Assembly: GCA_001898235.1 (NCBI GenBank)
Contig: MKTN01000066.1
Coordinates: 1 to 34,764 of the forward strand
Length of the DNA stretch: 34,764 nucleotides
From: Gammaproteobacteria bacterium 39-13
GTDB lineage: Bacteria > Pseudomonadota > Gammaproteobacteria > Berkiellales > Berkiellaceae
Direction: 5' to 3'
The translations under genes and the position numbers were made by a program. This document shows, piece after piece, positions 23,755 through 31,179 of the stretch. The notes below the pieces were generated by a model, which searched no databases, had not been told where the DNA came from, and saw nothing but the letters and a program-made list of their open reading frames with translations. Every line of letters begins with the position of its first letter. Within the stretch, counting starts at the first letter, position 1.

Positions 23755-24353
23755 TGAGATTTAAACAACACAGATTGAGTAAAGCAACTTGTCATATACG
23801 GTTGCTATACTTGCTTGTATTTTTATTTCATTCTACCACTTTAATGGCGCTCATTTTTGATAACCAAGAAATTCCAAAAACCGTGGTGCTGGAAGATACT
23901 GGTGATGTGTTAACCTTACGTGGCGCTGCGCTGCACAAGATTTTTTTTACGGATGGTTATATCGGCGCCTTTTATTCATTAGATGTGGTTAGTACACCTG
24001 CTCAAGCGCTTGCAGATGCAGGACCTAAACGTATGTGGTTTTTTTTCTTACGTTCATTTGATTCACCTAAGAAGTATTGGGAGCAAGCAATCAAAAATAA
24101 TAATTCGCCTGAGGTGCTCGAAAGAGATCAAATTAACATCAGTCAGTTTTTTAAGATGGTTGATTATCCTTTGAACCAAGGGGATATTCTTATTTTGGAT
24201 TACATTCCTAACGTAGGAACACGGGTTATAGTAAAAGGTACAGTACGTGGGATCATTAAAGGTAATGAGTTTTACAGCTTGATACTTAAGGTATGGATGG
24301 GGCGTCAGCCGCCAAGTGAAAAGTTTAGAAAAGATCTATTTAATTTGTCTTAG
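23751..24353 (+). CDS. Secreted chalcone-isomerase-like protein
   Basis: The protein has a charged start, a hydrophobic segment (about residues 17-33) that serves as signal peptide or anchor, and then a domain resembling the bacterial chalcone-isomerase-like family: LRGAALHKIFFTDGYIGAFY, MWFFFLRS, GTRVIVKGTVRGIIKG and LILKVWMGRQPPSEKFRKDL. In plants this fold binds fatty acids or isomerises chalcones. In bacteria the function is mostly unknown, and fatty-acid binding would suit the operon. It begins at ATG 23751 overlapping the fadA stop (a second ATG follows), so it belongs to the fadN-fadA operon. Confidence 0.75.
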   Translation: MMRFKQHRLSKATCHIRLLYLLVFLFHSTTLMALIFDNQEIPKTVVLEDTGDVLTLRGAALHKIFFTDGYIGAFYSLDVVSTPAQALADAGPKRMWFFFLRSFDSPKKYWEQAIKNNNSPEVLERDQINISQFFKMVDYPLNQGDILILDYIPNVGTRVIVKGTVRGIIKGNEFYSLILKVWMGRQPPSEKFRKDLFNLS

Positions 24354-24496
24354 GGCATTCACATGTGACAGTTATGTCGGTAAAGTATGATTCAGAGGCA
24401 ATGTGCATGAGTTGATTGTCAAAACAATTATGCAATACCTTATGCCACTATAAATAGAGCATGGTACTTTTCTTTTAGTTAAGGGAGTAAATAAAC

Positions 24497-25906
24497 GTGG
24501 CCAGGAACCGGGACACTTCAATGAAATCTAAAATAATTACCTTAAGTACGAGCTTGGTCTTGAGCTGTCTTTCCAGCCAAGTTTTTGCTGCCGGATTCGC
24601 AATCCAAGAACAAAACGTCACGAACTTAGGCCTTGCATATAGCGGAACTGGTGCGCTTGCTGAAGATGCAAGTACCACTTTTTATAATCCAGCCGGATTA
24701 ACAAGGTTAAATGAAAGCGAAATCGTATTAAGCGGAATCATCATTCAAGGTGATTTTGATTTCACTGCCTCCTCCGCTACTACTTCTCTTCCAGCGGTAG
24801 CAGGAACGACAACAGCCGCTGTACCGGGCGGCAATACGGATGATCCAGGTACAGTTGCTTTTGTTCCCGCTACATACATTTCTAAGAGAATAGATGAGCG
24901 CTGGGTATTTGGTTTTTCTATTAATACACCTTTTGGCTTAGATACTGAATATCAAGAAGATGGTATTGCTCGTTATTTAGCAACCAATTCAAGTATTAAG
25001 ACACTGAACTTTAGTCCTAACATCGCATATGAGTGGTTCCCTTGCCTATCGTTTGGTATTGGACCTGATGCACTATGGGGTAAAGCAGATTTAGAAGCTC
25101 GCATTGGTAATGGCAATGCTTCTACCGATGGTTTCCAAAAGAACCACGCACAAGGATGGGGGTATGGTTGGCACGCCGGTGTATTATGGGCGCCCAGAAC
25201 AACAACTCGTCTTGGTTTGAGTTATCGTTCGCACGTTAATTTCCACGCTGAAGGGAATAGTGAAAACTTAGTGCCTTACAGTGCAGTTAATGCGGGTCTC
25301 CCTGTTTTATTACCCATTTTCCCTACTCAAGCTGGTATTTACCATATCCAGAGAGTACGTGCTGACATTACATTGCCTGAAACATGGACATTGAGTTTGT
25401 ATCATGCTTTCAATGAATGCTTTGCATTGACTGCAGATGCTGCATGGACAAACTGGAGTCGCTTCCATACATTAAGATTACGTTTTGATCCAGGTGCGTC
25501 TTTCACGACATTGACTGGAACAACGGCTGGTTTAGATTCTGATACTTGGGAACATTTTAAAGATGCTCGCCGCGCAGCATTGGGGTTAATTTATACCTAC
25601 AATCCAAACTGGCAATTTAAAGGTGGCGTTCAATATGATCAATCACCTATTCGCGGTGACTTCCGAACTGCACGCCTCCCCGATAACGATCGATATTGGT
25701 TAGCATTAGGTGCTGGGTATACTGTTAATGAATCAGTGAAGATTGACGTTGCTTATGCTCATATCTTCTTCAAAGATTCCGATATTAACGAGCACGCACC
25801 ATTTAGCGCTAATACCGTTACCCCTCTCACTGCTGCTACTTTAAGTGGTAGTTATGAAGGGAATGCTAATATTTTCGGTGTTCAAATTCGTTATGATTTC
25901 GTATAA
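24497..25906 (+). CDS. fadL: FadL-family outer-membrane long-chain fatty acid transporter
   Basis: A beta-barrel with an N-terminal hatch that moves long-chain fatty acids across the outer membrane. A signal peptide is visible (MKSKIITLSTSLVLSCLSSQ, cut before AGFAIQEQ). The mature start AGFAIQEQNVTNLGLAYSG matches the FadL hatch, and TFYNPAGL is the NPA motif. A long series of amphipathic strands ends in an aromatic-rich C-terminus (FGVQIRYDFV), typical for BAM-inserted barrels. The GTG at 24497 has a strong AAGGGAG 9 bases upstream. The ATG at 24521 gives the neater signal peptide and is possible. It has its own upstream gap of 143 bases after the chalcone-like gene. Confidence 0.92.
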   Translation: MARNRDTSMKSKIITLSTSLVLSCLSSQVFAAGFAIQEQNVTNLGLAYSGTGALAEDASTTFYNPAGLTRLNESEIVLSGIIIQGDFDFTASSATTSLPAVAGTTTAAVPGGNTDDPGTVAFVPATYISKRIDERWVFGFSINTPFGLDTEYQEDGIARYLATNSSIKTLNFSPNIAYEWFPCLSFGIGPDALWGKADLEARIGNGNASTDGFQKNHAQGWGYGWHAGVLWAPRTTTRLGLSYRSHVNFHAEGNSENLVPYSAVNAGLPVLLPIFPTQAGIYHIQRVRADITLPETWTLSLYHAFNECFALTADAAWTNWSRFHTLRLRFDPGASFTTLTGTTAGLDSDTWEHFKDARRAALGLIYTYNPNWQFKGGVQYDQSPIRGDFRTARLPDNDRYWLALGAGYTVNESVKIDVAYAHIFFKDSDINEHAPFSANTVTPLTAATLSGSYEGNANIFGVQIRYDFV

Positions 25907-25942
25907 TCAGATGAAGTTAGCAAAACGCTTGACGAAAAGGGG

Positions 25943-25982
25943 TTATGATTAAAGTTATAAAAAACCATAACATTAATCATAA
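25943..25982. promoter_or_regulatory. Long-armed palindrome between fadL and tetR
   Basis: The perfect 10-bp arms TTATGATTAA (25943-25952) and TTAATCATAA (25973-25982) enclose an inner pair, GTTAT (25954-25958) and ATAAC (25967-25971). A regulator site or cruciform is possible, given the TetR gene immediately downstream. Confidence 0.4.
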
Positions 25983-26012
25983 GTAGTATAGGTAAGGGAA
26001 ACATCAGTAACT

Positions 26013-26041
26013 CAGAGAGCTCGGAAAATCCGAGTTCTCTG
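26013..26041. promoter_or_regulatory. Strong 13-bp hairpin ahead of the tetR gene
   Basis: CAGAGAGCTCGGA (26013-26025) and TCCGAGTTCTCTG (26029-26041) pair with one G-T mismatch around an AAA loop. No T-run follows, so a terminator is unlikely. It sits 38 bases before the tetR start and could be an operator or a 5' leader structure. Confidence 0.45.
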
Positions 26042-26078
26042 GGAATAAAGTGAAGTTATCCCAATAGGTAAATGGACT

Positions 26079-26714
26079 ATGAACGTTATGCCACGGAAAA
26101 CAGATAAACGTATTAGACTGATTGAAGCAGCCAAGGTTCTTATCCACCAACAAGGCTTTAATTTAACAACTCTTGCTGATATTGCTCAAGAAGCAGATGT
26201 TCCTCTAGGTAATGTGTATTATTACTTCAAAACCAAAGAAGCTATTGGTATTGCAGTGATTGAAAAGCGTGCGACTGAATGGTCAGAGCGTTTGGCTTCA
26301 TGGTCTGAAATTTCAGATCCATTGGCTCGCTTAATGGCGCTTGGAAAATACAGCTTAGAAAACTTGGAAATTACAGCACGTTTTGGTTGCCCTATCGGTG
26401 GTTTATGCCAAGAATTAGGCAAACAAGGTGGTCCTTTATCAGATCTAGCTGCAAAATTATTGCATGATATCTTGCAATGGTCTGAAGAGCAGTTTAGAGC
26501 GCTGGGCTTTGATGAAAAAGCACCTGGCCTTGCATTAAACTTTATTTCAAGCATTCAAGGTATGTTCTTGTTAACGCATACTTTTAAAGATCCTAAATTG
26601 GCTCAACGCCAAACAGAAGAGTTGCGTGCATGGTTAGAGTTACTAGCAAACCGCAAAGTGCAAATGCCTGCTGCAGTACATGCTAGTCATTTAGAAGAAG
26701 AATTGGTCGACTAA
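26079..26714 (+). CDS. TetR-family transcriptional regulator
   Basis: A TetR-type DNA-binding protein. The N-terminal helix-turn-helix spans about residues 10-56 (LIEAAKVLIHQQGF, TLADIAQEADVPLGNVYYYFKTKEAI). The remainder is an all-helical ligand-binding domain with a GCPIGGLCQEL stretch typical of one TetR C-terminal subgroup. Length 211 is normal. Two ATGs (26079, 26088) are possible starts. The position beside fadL and the beta-oxidation genes suggests control of fatty-acid use, comparable in principle to PsrA, but this is inference from location. The palindromes at 25943-26041 are candidate operators. A strong terminator follows. Confidence 0.85.
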   Translation: MNVMPRKTDKRIRLIEAAKVLIHQQGFNLTTLADIAQEADVPLGNVYYYFKTKEAIGIAVIEKRATEWSERLASWSEISDPLARLMALGKYSLENLEITARFGCPIGGLCQELGKQGGPLSDLAAKLLHDILQWSEEQFRALGFDEKAPGLALNFISSIQGMFLLTHTFKDPKLAQRQTEELRAWLELLANRKVQMPAAVHASHLEEELVD

Positions 26715-26734
26715 TTCTTTTTTCTTATTTCTAT

Positions 26735-26761
26735 AAAAGGCCCCCGTTTAGGGGGCTTTTT
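26735..26761 (+). terminator. Bidirectional Rho-independent terminator
   Basis: AAAAGGCCCCC, loop GTTTA, GGGGGCTTTTT. The A-run on the left makes it work also for the convergent gene on the minus strand ending at 26765. Confidence 0.85.
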
Positions 26762-26764
26762 CTT

Positions 26765-27187
26765 TTAAGCTTTCGCCACAATAGTAATTTCGTTTAAGGG
26801 AGAAGTTTCCCAGCCTCTCACTTCATATTCGTTGGCATAATTTCCATAAAGAGTTGGAGGTTCTGTCAAGGTAGCAGTTTCTGCATTGAGATAGACTGTT
26901 GCAACTTTTTCACCATTACTTTTGTCGGTAAATACAATTGGGCAATGATTAAAGCTACCGCTGTAGTAACAAATCCAGTAAACCAGACTATAATTAACAG
27001 GCTTGCTGACATTTGCGGCAATTCCTTGACCGGGAGATGAAGCAAGTTGTGAGTCTAAGGCAAGAGAAGTGAAATTATTGAAAATGATCTGTGAAGGATT
27101 TTCTGCATATGCAGTGGCAGAAACCAAAAATAAGCTAGCAAGTATACTTCTAGCATGTTGGGATTTTTTTCGACACATAAATACCAT
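26765..27187 (-). CDS. Small secreted protein of unknown function
   Basis: Not recognised. It has a basic start (MCRKKSQHAR), a hydrophobic segment and a cleavage site near TAYA-ENP (residues 25-28), so it should be exported. The mature part of about 110 residues is beta-rich with two cysteines, WICYY and FNHCPI, 11 residues apart, probably a disulfide. The ATG at 27187 has AAGGAG exactly 6 bases upstream, so expression is well supported. It is flanked by a shared terminator and diverges from the L,D-transpeptidase gene. Confidence 0.65.
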   Translation of the reverse strand: MVFMCRKKSQHARSILASLFLVSATAYAENPSQIIFNNFTSLALDSQLASSPGQGIAANVSKPVNYSLVYWICYYSGSFNHCPIVFTDKSNGEKVATVYLNAETATLTEPPTLYGNYANEYEVRGWETSPLNEITIVAKA

Positions 27188-27252
27188 ATCAAGCTCCTTT
27201 TACATCAAATATTTGGCTACTAGCTAGCCAAGATTGCGCTGATGACTATAAA

Positions 27253-27777
27253 ATGATGAAAACAGTTGCACAACCGGCTGAAATTATGCAGAAATCGTTA
27301 CATCAGTTATTAATTGATGTGCCCACCCAGCAGCTTTATTATCTGCAGCAAGGTAAATGCTATAAAACCTATCCTATTTCTACTGCTATAAATGGCGTAG
27401 GAGAAAGAAAGGGTAGTAATCAAACCCCTCGTGGTTGGCATATAATTCGAGCCAAAATAGGAAAAGCCCGCCCTGTTAATACCATTTTTGTAGGCCGGCG
27501 CCCGTTAGAAGAGATGTATTCGGCATCGATGGAAGAAAAATATCCTGATAAAGATTGGATTTTGACACGAATTTTATGGCTAAGCGGTCTTGAACCTGGG
27601 AAAAACCGCTTGGGTGAGTGCGATACCATGCAGCGTTATATTTACATTCATGGATGCCCTGATAGTAAACCAATGGGAATTCCTTTGTCGCATGGTTGTA
27701 TCAGGATGCGCAACACCGATATTGTTGAATTGTTTGAACTTGTTCCACCAGGCACTACAGTTTTTATTCGAGGGTAA
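27253..27777 (+). CDS. L,D-transpeptidase (YkuD domain) without a signal peptide
   Basis: A YkuD-type catalytic domain fills almost the whole 174 residues. IDVPTQQLYYL starts the domain, TPRGWHIIRAKIG forms the second strand pair, and IHGCPD (about 132) and SHGCIRM (H147, C149, R151) carry the active-site cysteine and its histidine. Such enzymes crosslink peptidoglycan between diaminopimelate residues or attach lipoproteins, normally in the periplasm. Here no signal peptide or anchor is visible. No good ribosome binding site precedes the ATG, so the true start could differ, though no upstream hydrophobic segment is seen. It ends 9 bases before nagZ, suggesting a shared transcript. Confidence 0.8.
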   Translation: MMKTVAQPAEIMQKSLHQLLIDVPTQQLYYLQQGKCYKTYPISTAINGVGERKGSNQTPRGWHIIRAKIGKARPVNTIFVGRRPLEEMYSASMEEKYPDKDWILTRILWLSGLEPGKNRLGECDTMQRYIYIHGCPDSKPMGIPLSHGCIRMRNTDIVELFELVPPGTTVFIRG

Positions 27778-27786
27778 GGGTAAATA

Positions 27787-28830
27787 ATGAATGACGCGAT
27801 GATGGGTCCGGTTATTTTAGATATTGAAGGGTTAACGCTGACAAAGGAAGATGAAGAGGTTTTAAAGCATCCTGCCGTTGGCGGGGTTATTTTCTTTAGT
27901 CGCAATTATGAAAGCCCTGAACAATTATCGCAGGTTGCTCAGCATATTAGGTCTATTCGTCCAAATTTTTTAATGTGTGTTGATCAAGAAGGTGGACGGG
28001 TGCAGCGATTTATTCGTGATTTTACGAGATTACCTAAGCTTAGAATTTTAGGCGATATGGTAGAAAGTAAAACTTATTCTTTAGTTGAGTGCCAAAAAAT
28101 CAGTGAAAAGTTAGGTTTGTTAATGGCTTTGGAAGTAAGATCATTGGGCGTGGATTTAAGTTTTGCACCTGTGCTTGATTTAGATATGGGAATAAGCGAT
28201 GTCATGAGAGACAGAGCGATCCATTCTGATCCTGCGATTGTTTCAACGTTAGCAACAGCCTATATTCACGGGATGGCAAAAGCAGGGATGCAGGCAACGG
28301 GTAAGCATTTTCCTGGACATGGTTCGGTTAAGCTAGATTCCCATTTAGTTTTACCTGAAGATCAAAGAACTTTTTCTCAAATTTCCCTAGATATTCAGCC
28401 TTTTAAAACACTGATTGAAAATGGTATTGCAGCTATCATGCCTGCACATATTGTTTACCCTAAAATTGATCCCTATCCTGTGGGTTTTTCTGCTTATTGG
28501 TTGCAATCAGTATTAAGACAGAAATTAGGATTTAAGGGCGCTATTGTCAGTGATGATTTGTCGATGGAAGGTGCTAGCGGTATTGGTGACTATGCGACAC
28601 GAGCACGTACTGCATTAGATGCTGGGTGCGATTTTGTATTAGTTTGTAATAATCGAAAAGGCGCAATCAATGTACTTGAAGGGATCCGCCCTCAGTTTGA
28701 TGAAGTGACACTACGCAGACGTCAGAGTTTATTAGCGAAAGGTGAGGTACCTTCTTGGCAACAGCTATCTAAAACGCCTCTTTGGCAGGAAGCTGTGACA
28801 GTCATGGATGAGTTGCAGATTGCGGTTTAA
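27787..28830 (+). CDS. nagZ: Beta-N-acetylhexosaminidase NagZ
   Basis: A cytoplasmic family 3 glycoside hydrolase that removes GlcNAc from 1,6-anhydro-muropeptides during cell-wall recycling. Signatures are GPVILDIEG at the start, VGGVIFFSRNY, CVDQEGGRVQRF, the GKHFPGHG loop (172-179) with the mobile histidine, and SDDLSM with the catalytic aspartate at about 256-257. Length 347 matches. AAGGG lies 7 bases before the ATG at 27787; Met6 (27802) is the alternative and would match the E. coli start better. It is preceded by the L,D-transpeptidase. The order nagZ-hpt-MTIP is known from other gammaproteobacteria, but here a palindromic element intervenes. Confidence 0.93.
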   Translation: MNDAMMGPVILDIEGLTLTKEDEEVLKHPAVGGVIFFSRNYESPEQLSQVAQHIRSIRPNFLMCVDQEGGRVQRFIRDFTRLPKLRILGDMVESKTYSLVECQKISEKLGLLMALEVRSLGVDLSFAPVLDLDMGISDVMRDRAIHSDPAIVSTLATAYIHGMAKAGMQATGKHFPGHGSVKLDSHLVLPEDQRTFSQISLDIQPFKTLIENGIAAIMPAHIVYPKIDPYPVGFSAYWLQSVLRQKLGFKGAIVSDDLSMEGASGIGDYATRARTALDAGCDFVLVCNNRKGAINVLEGIRPQFDEVTLRRRQSLLAKGEVPSWQQLSKTPLWQEAVTVMDELQIAV

Positions 28831-29170
28831 TGCGGCAAGTAATTAGTTGTGATGGGTCCTTACGAACCTTTAGATCTTTGCGTGAGCGAAGCGAACAAAT
28901 ATCCCACTTTGTAAAGGGGGAGCGCTAGCGGAGGGGGATTTTTTGTGGAATGCTAAATCCCCCGCTCGCTTACGCTCGCCGCCCCCTTTACGAAAGTGGG
29001 CGAAATGCGCTATCGCGCGAAAGATCCTTATCTGACTTCTTTAGTAAAATAGCGCAAAAAAGTCAGAAAAATAATCCACCAAATCTCTTGCAGTTCTTTC
29101 TAAAACCCCCTAATCTATTAGTTTTATATCGTACTTAGTTCGCTACCTTGCATAATGGCTGAGAATAAAA
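28831..29170. other. Gene-free stretch filled by a palindromic element
   Basis: Between nagZ and hpt no coding frame is convincing. Bases 28873-29026 are a large imperfect palindrome. The remainder is AT-rich and may contain the hpt promoter, which I could not define. Confidence 0.6.
28873..29026. repeat. Large imperfect palindrome, MITE/REP-like
   Basis: The outer arms are GATCTTTGCG (28873-28882) and CGCGAAAGATC (29016-29026). The inner arms are CCCACTTTGTAAAGGGGG through GAGGGGGATTT (28903-28941) and AAATCCCCC through CCCCCTTTACGAAAGTGGG (28955-29000). Both inner arms also carry short GCG/CGC-rich spacers. The type (CCCCC-TTTA arms with conserved flanks) resembles non-autonomous elements found scattered in bacterial genomes. 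Confidence 0.65.
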
Positions 29171-29779
29171 ATGACGGTTGATTTTCACCCTGCGGAAACT
29201 GAAGAAATAATGGAAGATATACATTCACCTGAACGGATTAAGCAAATCTTTGCACGAGCAAAATGCTTATATAGCTCCTCAGCTATAGAGCAAGCTTTGC
29301 AAGGCATGGCAGATGTTATCCACAAAGATCTTCAAGATGAGGATCCTGTGGTTTTGTGTGTCTTAATAGGTGGTGTTGTCTTGACAGGAAAATTGCTCAC
29401 CTTATTAGATTTTCCGCTACAAGTTGATTACATTCATGCAACTCGGTATGGTGATAAGACAACGGGTTCTCGCCTTGAATGGGTAGCAAAACCTAGAGTT
29501 TCTCTCAAAGGTAGAACGGTTTTGATCGTTGATGACATTTTGGATAGAGGCGTTACATTAGCAGGTATTGTAGATTACTGCCGCGAACAGGGTGCAAAAG
29601 AAATTAAAACGGCTGTTTTAGTCGAAAAGGAAGTTTCTAGACCTGATGATGCTGTGCAAAAAGCAGATTATACAGGCGTGGTTGTCGAAAATCGCTATGT
29701 ATTTGGTTATGGTATGGATTACAAAGGATATTTGCGGAATGCACCGGGGATCTTTGCCGTTGCACCTCAAGATCAATAA
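29171..29779 (+). CDS. hpt: Hypoxanthine-guanine phosphoribosyltransferase
   Basis: A purine salvage enzyme that joins hypoxanthine or guanine to PRPP. The PRPP-binding motif VLIVDDILDRGVTL lies at 117-130, and the pyrophosphate loop is VLIGGVVLTGK at 64-74. YIHATRYGDKTTGSRLEW matches the flexible loop region of Hpt proteins. Length 202 is slightly longer than usual because of about 15 extra N-terminal residues. The internal Met14 (MEDIHSPER) is a possible start. It is followed by the phosphorylase with a gap of 5-8 bases, so they form one unit of purine salvage. Confidence 0.88.
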   Translation: MTVDFHPAETEEIMEDIHSPERIKQIFARAKCLYSSSAIEQALQGMADVIHKDLQDEDPVVLCVLIGGVVLTGKLLTLLDFPLQVDYIHATRYGDKTTGSRLEWVAKPRVSLKGRTVLIVDDILDRGVTLAGIVDYCREQGAKEIKTAVLVEKEVSRPDDAVQKADYTGVVVENRYVFGYGMDYKGYLRNAPGIFAVAPQDQ

Positions 29780-29787
29780 AAGGAATG

Positions 29788-30516
29788 ATGAACAAAGTCG
29801 CAGTCATTGGCGGTTCTCGTTTTGCCGCCCTTAAAAATTTAAGTTTAACCCATAGCACCAGTGTAAAAACACCTTATGGTGAGCCTTCTGCACCATTAAG
29901 CTATGGTATTTTAGGCGATCAAGAAGTGGTTTATTTACCAAGGCGGGGCAGCGCAGAACCAATGGATCCCCACGAGGTAAATTATCGCGCTAATATTTGG
30001 GCTTTGCGCGATGCCGGAGTCCAAACTGTGATTGCAACGGCTGCTGTTGCCACACTCACTAACGATTTCTTACCTGGCGATGTGATTATTCCTGATCAGC
30101 TTATTGATTACACTTATGGCCGTGAAAATACATTTTTAGGCGAAGATGCTAGTATTGCTCATATTAGTTTTGCTTATCCTTATAGCGAACTTTTGCGACA
30201 AATTGCCATTAAAAAAGCAAAGGAAGTAGGCTATCAAGTGATTACAAAAGCAACCTATGGGATTGCTCAGGGGCCACGGCTAGAAACTATCGCTGAAGCA
30301 GTTAAATTGGCGCAAGATGGTTGTCATCTAGTTGGTATGACGGGTATGCCAGAAGCTGCACTTGCTCGAGAGCTTGGGCTGGATTACGTATGCATTGCAT
30401 TAGTGGTACGCAAAGCGGCAGGCCTTGAACACGATGAAGAAAAGGATGCTGCAAGGCTTACTGCCAGAGAAAATTGGGTAGAAAACTTAGTGGAAGCAAT
30501 TATTACTGGAGCTTAG
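29788..30516 (+). CDS. S-methyl-5'-thioinosine phosphorylase-like (MTAP/PNP family), altered phosphate site
   Basis: The protein belongs to the trimeric purine nucleoside/MTA phosphorylases. VIGGSRF is at the start, VNYRANIWAL (67-76), PGDVIIPDQLIDYTYG, AQGPRLETIAE, and VGMTGMPEAALARELGLDY follow. Such enzymes next to nagZ and hpt are MTIPs in pseudomonads. Here the usual phosphate-site RHG is RRG (LPRRGSAEPM), and the Thr/Gly segment is TAAVATL instead of T-T-A-x-G-S-L-like. These are replacements at positions expected to contact phosphate. Activity is thus uncertain. The ATG at 29788 has AAGGA 4 bases upstream; the one at 29785 is too close. The 3' end overlaps the convergent yfiR-like gene by 14 bases. 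Confidence 0.8.
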   Translation: MNKVAVIGGSRFAALKNLSLTHSTSVKTPYGEPSAPLSYGILGDQEVVYLPRRGSAEPMDPHEVNYRANIWALRDAGVQTVIATAAVATLTNDFLPGDVIIPDQLIDYTYGRENTFLGEDASIAHISFAYPYSELLRQIAIKKAKEVGYQVITKATYGIAQGPRLETIAEAVKLAQDGCHLVGMTGMPEAALARELGLDYVCIALVVRKAAGLEHDEEKDAARLTARENWVENLVEAIITGA

Positions 30517-31165
30517 GTTTGTTGCTTTGGTCGATGGGTGGTACGACGGTTACTACCTTTAACATACGCTCACTAATCTTCAGTTGCGATTTTTCTACCG
30601 CTGGAGGATTAATCATAATTGCCAAGCGGTTATTCAAAACATAAAAATTCATATCCCCGCCTTGTTCAGCAAAATGTTCCATGTCGCCAAACGCAAGAAT
30701 AGGAAGGTTTTCCACGGCTTTGATAATTTTTGGAATATTATCTTGCTCGGTTTTAGTAACAAAAAGAATTTGGCAATGACCAGGTGCTTCTTTTACTTCA
30801 GAAATTTTAGAAACAGCAATGGTATGATCGTTAACTACTTTACCATTAATAGAATTAATGGCTTCAAAGGAGGGAATAAGCCCTAAAATACATATATTTA
30901 TATTTCCAGATGTAAGTGCACTTGCTGGCCATTCAACAAATTTTGCAACGTAGCGTAAAAAAGCTGCTTTTAAATGATATTCACGGGATTCTGGAGAATA
31001 TTCTCCTCCAGTTGAAGAATCAGTACCGCCCATATCAGGCGCACCGCCTTGGGAAGCTTGTGGAGCATTGTTAGGTGAAGTGTAAACTACAGTGGAAACC
31101 AAAGTAATAATGGATCCCAGCGATAAACCTATCAATATTCTAACTAAACTCTTGTTTATTCTCAT
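30503..31165 (-). CDS. YfiR-family periplasmic protein
   Basis: YfiR proteins are periplasmic repressors of a membrane partner, in Pseudomonas the diguanylate cyclase YfiN. The family pattern is visible: KAAFLRYVAKFVEWP (near residue 70), INICILG, GHCQILFV, and GGDMNFYVLNNRLAIMINPPAVEKSQLKISERML at the end. One pair of cysteines (INICIL and GHCQIL) corresponds to one disulfide of P. aeruginosa YfiR; the second pair is missing. An N-terminal hydrophobic segment is followed by a Gly/Ser/Pro-rich linker. I chose the ATG at 31165; the frame can begin with TTG at 31177. It is the last gene of a three-gene operon, 2-14 bases after the kinase stop, so the kinase is the likely partner. Confidence 0.82.
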   Translation of the reverse strand: MRINKSLVRILIGLSLGSIITLVSTVVYTSPNNAPQASQGGAPDMGGTDSSTGGEYSPESREYHLKAAFLRYVAKFVEWPASALTSGNINICILGLIPSFEAINSINGKVVNDHTIAVSKISEVKEAPGHCQILFVTKTEQDNIPKIIKAVENLPILAFGDMEHFAEQGGDMNFYVLNNRLAIMINPPAVEKSQLKISERMLKVVTVVPPIDQSNKPKLQ

Positions 31166-31179
31166 GCGTGTTGCCAAAC

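Noticed and set aside
28950-29138. Frame of 62 codons
   Set aside because: Half of it is translated from the large palindromic element between nagZ and hpt.
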